This document shows positions 9,242 to 15,319 of a stretch of 64,000 nt of DNA, piece by piece; the stretch's first letter is position 1, and each line of letters begins with the position of its first letter. Both the position numbers and the translations under genes were made by a program. The stretch lies in assembly GCF_022879575.1 (NCBI RefSeq), contig NZ_CP084262.1:496001-560000 (forward strand), read 5' to 3'. The DNA comes from Caballeronia sp. SL2Y3. GTDB lineage: Bacteria; Pseudomonadota; Gammaproteobacteria; Burkholderiales; Burkholderiaceae. Under the pieces are notes generated by a model, which saw only the letters and a list, made by a program, of their open reading frames with translations, was not told the origin of the DNA and searched no databases.

Positions 9242-10243
9242 ATGACCAACTATCTTCCCGTAATCGGCATCACGATGGGCGACGCGAGCGGCGTGGGCCC
9301 GGAAATCGTCGTCAAGAGCCTCGCGCACGACACCGTTTATCAGCAGTGCCGTCCGCTCGTGATCGGCGATGCGCGCCGCCTCGAGCGCGCCATCGAAATC
9401 ACCGGCGTGAAGGCCACCGTGCGCCGCGTCGAGGACGCGTCCGAGGCGCGCTATGAACCGGGCGCGATCGACTGCATCGACCTCGGTCTGATTCCGGACG
9501 ACCTGCCGTTCGGCCAGCTCTCGCCGGTCGCGGGCGACGCCGCTTACCGCTATATCGCCCGCGCGGTCGAACTGGCACAGGCCAATCAGATCGACGCCAT
9601 CTGCACCGCGCCGCTCAACAAGGAAGCGTTGCACGCGGGCGGCCACAAGTTTCCGGGACACACGGAAATGCTCGCGCATCTGACGGGCGTCGACGAAGTG
9701 TCGATGATGCTGGTCGCGCCGAAGCTGCGCGTGATTCACGTGACGACGCACATCGGCATCATCGACGCGATCCGCAAGATCGAGCCGGGGCTCGTGCAGC
9801 GCACCATCGAGCGCGGCGACGCGACGCTGAAGAAGGCGGGCATCGAAAGGCCGCGCATCGGCGTGTGCGGGATCAATCCGCATGCGGGCGAGAACGGTCT
9901 CTTCGGCTACGGCGAGGAAGAGGAGAAGATCATCCCGGCGGTGAAGGCGTTGCAGGAACGCGGTCTCGACGTGACCGGCCCGCTGCCCGCCGACACGCTG
10001 TTCTATCGCGCGGGACGCGGCGACTTCGATCTGGTGGTGGCGATGTATCACGATCAGGGACACGGCCCCGTGAAGGTGCTCGGGCTGGAAGCGGGCGTGA
10101 ACGTGACCGTCGGGCTGGATGTGATCCGCACGTCGGTGGATCACGGCACGGCGTTCGATATCGCGGGCAAGGGCATCGCCGATGAAGGCAGCATGCTCGA
10201 AGCGCTGCGCCAGGGCGCGGAACTGGCGACGCGGCGCGGGTGA
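9242..10243 (+). CDS. pdxA2: PdxA2-type 4-phospho-acid-sugar dehydrogenase (PdxA family)
   Basis: A 333-residue PdxA-family dehydrogenase of normal length. Visible motifs are GITMGDASGVGPEI at the N-terminus, TAPLNKEALHAGG, PGHTEMLAHLTG, and the metal-binding YHDQGHGPVKVLG followed by GLDVIRTSVDHGTAFDIAG. True PdxA makes a pyridoxal precursor; the copy beside a DUF1537 kinase is the PdxA2 branch that oxidises 4-phospho-D-threonate or -erythronate, which then decarboxylates to dihydroxyacetone phosphate. It starts 34 bases after the kinase gene and is the last gene of the operon. Its last 99 bases are duplicated just downstream in decayed form. Confidence 0.87.
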   Translation: MTNYLPVIGITMGDASGVGPEIVVKSLAHDTVYQQCRPLVIGDARRLERAIEITGVKATVRRVEDASEARYEPGAIDCIDLGLIPDDLPFGQLSPVAGDAAYRYIARAVELAQANQIDAICTAPLNKEALHAGGHKFPGHTEMLAHLTGVDEVSMMLVAPKLRVIHVTTHIGIIDAIRKIEPGLVQRTIERGDATLKKAGIERPRIGVCGINPHAGENGLFGYGEEEEKIIPAVKALQERGLDVTGPLPADTLFYRAGRGDFDLVVAMYHDQGHGPVKVLGLEAGVNVTVGLDVIRTSVDHGTAFDIAGKGIADEGSMLEALRQGAELATRRG

Positions 10244-10261
10244 TTTTTGGTTGAGCGCGGG

Positions 10262-10763
10262 GGCTTGCCGCTCGGTATCGCGGGCAGGGGCATCGTCGAG
10301 GAAGGCGGCATGCCGGATTCGCTGCGGCGGGGAGCGGAATCGGCGACGCGGCACGCACGAGGCCGAACGGGCTGCGGCGCGCGCAGAAATCATTGACGCG
10401 GCGTGGCCGAGAGTGAAGCCGCTACGCCGAGGCACGGAATCGGCGCACGGCGCGGCTCAATCCCAAGCCGGTGCGGCGAGACGCGCAACCGGCGACGCCG
10501 AGCGCCTGCGGCTGAAGGTGCTACGCCCGCGCAGGATCAGCGGCAGGACGCGGTACAAGCTCTAGCTGCTGCGGCCAGGGCTCGCAACCGACGACTCGGC
10601 ACGTGCGGGGGGCTGAAGGCGATTCGCCCGGGCGCAGAGTCAGCGGCACGGCGCGGCTCAGACCGAAGCAACTGGGCCAGACGCAGAATCGGCGGCCACG
10701 CGTGTCCGGGGCTGAAGGCGCAGCATCGGCACGGCCCGGCTGCCGCGCCCCAGCGGCCCGGCA
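10262..10763. repeat. Decayed tandem repeat array derived from the 3' end of pdxA2
   Basis: Bases 10262-10360 align without gaps to the last 99 bases of pdxA2 (10145-10243), with about 77 identical positions by hand count, and still read GIAGRGIVEEGG in frame. Beyond it, further divergent units resembling the last 45 bases of the gene (consensus around GCTGCGCCGGGGCGCGG then AATCGGCGACGCGGCGCGG) begin near 10316, 10365, 10415, 10464, 10514, 10556, 10615, 10665 and 10714, a period of about 49-50 bases. The period is not a multiple of three and frames are broken, so this is not a coding repeat. No gene is seen between 10244 and 10841. Confidence 0.75.
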
Positions 10764-10841
10764 CCCGCGCATAGAACTGTAGCGGGAAGCCGACGCGAAT
10801 CAGCGCGACAATGGCGCATCGTTCGTCGCCGCGCTCCCGCC

Positions 10842-12221
10842 ATGACCGCTTCCTTCGAAACCCTCGCTTCCCTCTGGCGCATCGCCGGTCTGCCCGGCGA
10901 TGCGCTTTCGTTCGTCGACCTGACCGGGCACGATCCGGTCTTTCCTTCGACCTTCGCCGTCGGCACGGCCGCGCAGTCCACCATCGCCGCAGCGGCGCTC
11001 GCCGCCTGCGAGCTCGCGCATCTTCGGGGCGCGCCCCGGCAAAGCGTGGCGGTCGATATGACGCACGCGGCGGTCGAATGCACCGGCTACTTCACGCTCG
11101 ACGGCAAGGAGCCGGAAACGTGGGGGCCGTTCTCCGGGCTCTACCGCTGCGCCGACGGCTACGTGCGCATCCATGCGAACTTCGCGCACCATCAGGACGG
11201 CGCGTTGCGCGTGCTCGGTCTCGATCCGGGCACGGCGACGCGCGCCGACGCCGAGCGCGCGCTCGTCCACTGGCGCGCGGGCGACTTCGAAGATGCCTGC
11301 GCGCAACGCGGTCTCGTCGTCACGAAGCTGCGCCGCTTCTACGAATGGGACGCGACGCCGCAGGGCCGCGCGCTCGCCGAGCAGCCGCTGATGGCCTTCA
11401 CGCGCATCGGCGATGCGCCGCCGCTCACGCTGCCGCCACTTGCCGCCGACGCGCGTCCGCTCTCCGGCGTGCGCGTCCTCGATTTGACGCGCATTCTGGC
11501 CGGCCCGGTCGGCGGTCGCGCGCTCGCCGCGTTCGGCGCTAACGTGCTGCTCGTGAATTCGCCGCGTCTGCCGAACATTTCCGCCATCGCCGATACGAGC
11601 CGGGGCAAACGCTCCGCCCATATCGACTTGCGCTCGGAAGACGGGCGCGCGGCGCTGTGGCGTCTGATCGGCGAGGCGCATGTGTTCTCGCAAGGCTACC
11701 GGCCCGGCGGGCTGGCGTCGCTCGGCTTCGGGCCGGACGAGCTGGCGGCGCGGCGGCCGGGCATCGTGCAGGTGTCGCTGTCGGCTTACGGGACGAAGGG
11801 TCCGTGGGCCGGGCGGCGCGGCTTCGACTCGCTCGTTCAGACCGCGATGGGTTTCAACGCGGCCGAAGGCGAGGCAGAAGGCGCAGGCAAGCCTCGCGCG
11901 CTGCCGATGCAGATGCTCGACATGGCGACTGGCTTTCTGATGGCGTTCGGCGCGGCGGCAGCGCTGTGGAAACAGCAGCGGGAAGGCGGAAGCTGGCATG
12001 TGGAGGTATCGCTCGCGCAGACGGGACAGTGGCTGCGCGCGCTCGGCCGGATCGAGGGCGGTCTGGGCGCGAAGAAGCCGGATATCGCGGCGTTTCTGGA
12101 ACGCGTGCCATCGGGATTCGGCGAACTTGAAGCGGTGCGGCCGAGCGCGCAACTCGCGCGCACGCCTGCGGGTTATGAAAGGGCGTCGGTGCCGCCGGGG
12201 GCGTCGGAGGCGCGTTGGTGA
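10842..12221 (+). CDS. CaiB/BaiF (class III) CoA-transferase family protein
   Basis: A 459-residue class III CoA-transferase. The canonical core begins near residue 206 (LSGVRVLDLTRILAGPVGGR) and includes SRGKRSAHIDLRSEDGR, GYRPGGLASLGFGP and GFDSLVQTAMGF, where the Asp is the position of the catalytic residue in this family. About 200 residues before the core resemble a second, partial copy of the fold, which makes it longer than simple members (about 400 aa). The family moves CoA between acyl groups or racemises acyl-CoA; substrates here are unknown. It is monocistronic. Its 3' end is echoed by decayed copies downstream, as for pdxA2. Confidence 0.85.
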   Translation: MTASFETLASLWRIAGLPGDALSFVDLTGHDPVFPSTFAVGTAAQSTIAAAALAACELAHLRGAPRQSVAVDMTHAAVECTGYFTLDGKEPETWGPFSGLYRCADGYVRIHANFAHHQDGALRVLGLDPGTATRADAERALVHWRAGDFEDACAQRGLVVTKLRRFYEWDATPQGRALAEQPLMAFTRIGDAPPLTLPPLAADARPLSGVRVLDLTRILAGPVGGRALAAFGANVLLVNSPRLPNISAIADTSRGKRSAHIDLRSEDGRAALWRLIGEAHVFSQGYRPGGLASLGFGPDELAARRPGIVQVSLSAYGTKGPWAGRRGFDSLVQTAMGFNAAEGEAEGAGKPRALPMQMLDMATGFLMAFGAAAALWKQQREGGSWHVEVSLAQTGQWLRALGRIEGGLGAKKPDIAAFLERVPSGFGELEAVRPSAQLARTPAGYERASVPPGASEARW

Positions 12222-12680
12222 GGGTGCGATCGGTCGATAGAAGCGCATCTGCCGATGCGGCCGGAGCCTACGGGCGAAACGCGCCTCACGACGCTTGACT
12301 AAGGGTGGCCGGGAAGCGGCGCGGCGAAGCGCGCACTGTTGCAAACGCCGGCCGGCTACGAAAGCGCTTCGGTGCCGCCAAGGTGCATCGGAGCCGCGCA
12401 CGGTGAAAGCGCATAGGTCGAGCGGCCGGAGCTGCCGGCTCGCTTCCTACGAGCAGAGCGCGCCTCTCGACGGCGAACCGTAGGCGGCACGGCAAGCACG
12501 CAATGCACGTGTACGCCGGCCAGTAGCGCAAGCGGCCAGCGCAATCGGAAACACCCAGAGCCCGTCTTGTGACGGCAGTATGCGCTCAACCGGCCGATGC
12601 AGCGGCGACCCATCACCGGCCAACCGAGCCGGGCCGCTTGGCCGGGTATGAGCCGTGTGAAGCGTCGTCACCGCCATGCG
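12222..12680. repeat. Decayed tandem copies of the CoA-transferase gene 3' end
   Basis: Bases 12315-12404 are a diverged copy of the last 90 bases of the CoA-transferase gene: TACGAAAGCGCTTCGGTGCC at 12357 matches the gene's TATGAAAGGGCGTCGGTGCC at 12174, in each case followed by CGCC, and both end near GGTGA. The following spacer is also repeated: AAGCGCATCTGCCGATGCGG (12241) resembles the stretch at 12409, and ACGCGCCTCACGACG (12279) resembles GCGCGCCTCTCGACG. Weaker echoes occur near 12448, 12524 and 12647, a period of roughly 90 bases. No gene is supported between 12222 and 12815. Confidence 0.65.
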
Positions 12681-12815
12681 GCGCGCGTCAGCGGTTGCGA
12701 ATCGGGACAGTGACAAGCGCCCCGACGCACTCCCCGCATTCAGGTTTGATTCGGTCCACGAATCAATCACGTGCTTGAGTCGCATCCCTCGCGGGAGAAG
12801 CGACCCAACCCGCGC

Positions 12816-13196
12816 TCACTTCCCCGACTTCTTCGCTTTCCCCTGATTGAACTCGATCGCCGCGCGCACGAGCCGCGTAAGCCGCGCCGCATCGACCGCA
12901 TCGCCTTCGAAGAAATCGATGGCCCGCCGCGCATTCCCTTCCAGCCCCGCGTTGAACAGCCCGTCGGGATCGGCAATCGACGCGCCGTGAGCAAACGTCA
13001 CCTTCACCTTGCCCTTGTGCGCGTTGGCGACCGCGATCATGCCGTCGCGATACCACACCGGGCTTCCCATGTACTTCCACTCCTCGACGATCTCCGGATC
13101 GGCATCGAGGATGCTTTCGCGCACGCGGGCGAAGGTCTGCCCGCGCCAGTCCGTCAGGTCGGCGATCAACTGGTCGATGCGTTGCGATGCGTTCAT
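12816..13196 (-). CDS. DUF1801 domain protein
   Basis: A 126-residue cytoplasmic protein with the DUF1801 (YdhG-like) fold: the motif EEWKYMGSPVWYRDGMIAVA followed by VKVTFAHGASI is characteristic, and the length is normal. The start is the ATG at 13196 after a GAGAAAGA ribosome-binding site; the frame is open further upstream but without conservation. The family has no settled biochemical role (an iron-chaperone-like fold has been proposed for relatives). The C-terminal NQGKAKKSGK tail is basic. It lies 43 bases upstream of the exported PQQ-like protein's stop on the same strand, without an obvious functional link. Confidence 0.8.
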   Translation of the reverse strand: MNASQRIDQLIADLTDWRGQTFARVRESILDADPEIVEEWKYMGSPVWYRDGMIAVANAHKGKVKVTFAHGASIADPDGLFNAGLEGNARRAIDFFEGDAVDAARLTRLVRAAIEFNQGKAKKSGK

Positions 13197-13239
13197 TCGA
13201 TCTTTCTCACTCTCGACGAAGCGATGACAAAACCGAAAC

Positions 13240-14970
13240 CTATCGTGAAAGCAGCCCGAACACACCCACGCCGCTTCGCGTGCCCACGTACACCTTGCCG
13301 TTCGCAATCGTCGGCGTGATGAACTTGTTGCCCTGGCCGAACTGATCGCGCGCGCCGGCCTGTCGGCTGTTGTACAGCTCGCGCGCGAGGTTGGACGCGT
13401 CGTAGGCGTGCAGCGCCGCGATCATACCGTTCTCCGCCGCCCACACGATGCCGTTCGCCGCGCCGTTCGCCGCGCCGTTCGCGGACACGCTCGGCGTCGC
13501 GCCCGGCGCGCCGAAGCTCGTGGGCGTCCGGCTGGCGGGCGTGGACGAGAGCCGCGCGTCGGTGATCGCGAATGCCTTGATGCTGTCGCCTATCGCGCCG
13601 AAATACACCGTCCGGTTGAAGTACGCGGGCATGCCGAACACCGGCCCGCGAATCTGCCCGACGACCTCCTGATAGATATGGTCCGCGTTCGAATCGAACT
13701 TGCCCATCGAATCGCGGTTGACCACGTAGATCACCGAGTTCTTGCCCGCGCCGAGCGCGAGATGGCGGATCGCGCCGCTCGCGTCAGGAAGATCGGGTAA
13801 GACGAGCGCGCCGCCAGAACCGAGATCTTCGTCCGCGCTCGACTGCTGCACCGTGTTCGACGGCTGGAAGTAATCGGTGACGGCGAGCGTCGGCGTCGTG
13901 CCCAGCTTCAGGAAGCCGTTGCCGAAATCGCCGTGAATCGGCATGCCCTGCCCGTCGAGCGTCGCGTCGAAGGTGCCGTTCGCATCGAGAAAATAGATCG
14001 ACGCGCCATCCGAAGCGAGGCCCGCGCCGCTCATCCAGATCGCGCCCATCTGTCCGTTGGGCGTGACGTTCAGCACGCTCGCCTGTTGCAGCGTGCTCGC
14101 GTTGTAGCCGATCACCCAGCCGGTGTACGGCATGATGTCGCAATGCGACGTCCACGCCGTATAGACGACGCCACCCAGCAGCAGCAGCGACGCGCGCTCC
14201 GCGTATTGCCCCGGATCGAACACGACGCGCCCGTTCTGGCTGTCCACGCCGGTGCCGGGATACGACGCGGTAATCTCCATCGGCCCGCCGAAAAGCTCCG
14301 CGCCCGTGGCGATGTCGAGCGCATGAATGCGCTGGTGATAGCGCCCCGCGCCGTCTTTCGACATGCCGACGACATACATCGCGCCGCGCGCGCGGTCGAT
14401 GACCGGCGTCGCGGTGATGCCGATGGTCGGCGTGATCTGACCGCAGCCGTGGTCGTCGCTCGGCGTCTCGGCGCTTCCCAGCGTGCTCGCTTTCCAGAGC
14501 GTGGCGCCGGTATCCGCGTCGAACGCAAAGACGCTGGCGTTCTCGGTCGCGACGTACAGCACGTTGTGCGTGCCGCCCGCGATAGCCACGGCGGCGAGGA
14601 AAAGCGGCTGCGCATCGACGGGGCCGTCCGTCGCGAAGACGGCGAGCTTGCCGAACGTGGCCGCGTTGACGTTCGCGGGCGTGAGCACGGATTCGTAGAG
14701 CTGCTGGCCGGTGCGCGCGATGTCGTTGTGATAGGTCGCGACGCCCATCGGGTGCGTGACCGGCTGCGTCGGTGTGCCGCCGCTCGTTCCCGCCGATGCT
14801 GCCGATGCTGCCGCCGGACTGGACGCGGGCGCTGCCGCCCCGCCGCCCGCCGCGACGGAACTCGTCGTCGATGAAGAACCGCCCCCGCTGCATCCCACGA
14901 CGATCGCCGCCGCGATCATCGCCGCGCCAAACAGGGAGAGCACGGCGCGACCTGAGAAATGCCGACTCAT
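13240..14970 (-). CDS. Exported PQQ-like beta-propeller lipoprotein
   Basis: A 576-residue protein with a lipoprotein signal: a hydrophobic stretch and the lipobox-like IVVGCSGGG near residue 25-30, then a Ser/Ala/Gly-rich linker (about 30-75) and a beta-propeller of quinoprotein type, with repeated blades such as LYVATENASVFAFDADTGAT and IHALDIATGAELFGG. It lacks obvious PQQ-dehydrogenase catalytic motifs, so it is probably a structural or binding propeller in the outer membrane or periplasm. I chose the second ATG (14970), which is well spaced from AAGGAG; the ATG at 14976 lies too close to it. A small in-frame triplet repeat of ANGA near residue 495 reflects a 12-bp microrepeat at 13451-13486. 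Confidence 0.8.
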   Translation of the reverse strand: MSRHFSGRAVLSLFGAAMIAAAIVVGCSGGGSSSTTSSVAAGGGAAAPASSPAAASAASAGTSGGTPTQPVTHPMGVATYHNDIARTGQQLYESVLTPANVNAATFGKLAVFATDGPVDAQPLFLAAVAIAGGTHNVLYVATENASVFAFDADTGATLWKASTLGSAETPSDDHGCGQITPTIGITATPVIDRARGAMYVVGMSKDGAGRYHQRIHALDIATGAELFGGPMEITASYPGTGVDSQNGRVVFDPGQYAERASLLLLGGVVYTAWTSHCDIMPYTGWVIGYNASTLQQASVLNVTPNGQMGAIWMSGAGLASDGASIYFLDANGTFDATLDGQGMPIHGDFGNGFLKLGTTPTLAVTDYFQPSNTVQQSSADEDLGSGGALVLPDLPDASGAIRHLALGAGKNSVIYVVNRDSMGKFDSNADHIYQEVVGQIRGPVFGMPAYFNRTVYFGAIGDSIKAFAITDARLSSTPASRTPTSFGAPGATPSVSANGAANGAANGIVWAAENGMIAALHAYDASNLARELYNSRQAGARDQFGQGNKFITPTIANGKVYVGTRSGVGVFGLLSR

Positions 14971-15076
14971 GTGCATTCTCCTTCTGGGGATGAGCGAAGC
15001 ACGCGTTTCAGTCGATTATCGCGCGAAGTTCGCACAGGGAGTCGTTCAGCGTAGAAGGCCGTTGGCGCACGACCGT

Positions 15077-15133
15077 TTGCTGCGTCGCACCAAACCTGAT
15101 AACATACGGGTTACTACCTAGGTAGTTAACCTA
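15077..15133 (+). promoter_or_regulatory. Promoter with a palindromic operator over the start site of a 37-aa gene
   Basis: A sigma70-like promoter is visible: TTGCTG (15077-15082), 17 bases, then TAACAT (15100-15105). The predicted start lies inside the perfect 14-bp palindrome ACTACCTAGGTAGT (15113-15126), itself inside a nearly symmetric element from GGTTA (15109) to TTAACC (15126-15131) with one extra base. The layout is that of a repressor operator, for example TetR type, but no such repressor gene is adjacent. Confidence 0.55.
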
Positions 15134-15158
15134 GAAGCCACTGAATCAAGGAGTTGCC

Positions 15159-15272
15159 ATGGGAATCCTCGCCCCGCTTTTTTCGTTCATCGCCGACGCC
15201 CTTCGTGACGCATTGAAGGCTCGCGCCAAGGTCAGCGCGCTGATGGCCGAAGCCTATCGCCGCGCGGTGTAA
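15159..15272 (+). CDS. Small protein of 37 aa behind a strong promoter and operator
   Basis: This short gene has a perfect AAGGAG ribosome-binding site (15149-15154) five bases before its ATG, a promoter with palindrome upstream, and a GC-rich hairpin just after its TAA. The product begins MGILAPLFSFIADALRDALK and is an amphipathic or hydrophobic helix followed by a basic AYRRAV end. I do not recognise a family; a membrane-associated small protein or regulatory leader is possible. The combined transcription and translation signals are the evidence, not homology. It converges on gcd. Confidence 0.6.
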   Translation: MGILAPLFSFIADALRDALKARAKVSALMAEAYRRAV

Positions 15273-15280
15273 ATCCGCTC

Positions 15281-15309
15281 AGGGCGGCGGTTCAACCCAC
15301 CGCCGCCCT
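15281..15309. terminator. GC-rich hairpin between convergent genes, probable bidirectional terminator
   Basis: AGGGCGGCGG (15281-15290) pairs perfectly with CCGCCGCCCT (15300-15309) over a nine-base loop. It lies nine bases after the stop of the 37-aa gene and eleven bases after the gcd stop on the other strand. There is no long T run, as often seen in this GC-rich group. Confidence 0.6.
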
Positions 15310-15319
15310 CGCGCTCGCT

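Noticed and set aside
10145..10360. Attachment-site duplication left by an integrated element at the 3' end of pdxA2
   Set aside because: Integrases do duplicate gene 3' ends, but there is no integrase or cargo, and the copies continue many times with a short period.
10182..10774. Open frames on both strands across the repeat region after pdxA2
   Set aside because: Arg/Ala/Gly-rich sequence with no start signal; explained by the decayed repeat array.
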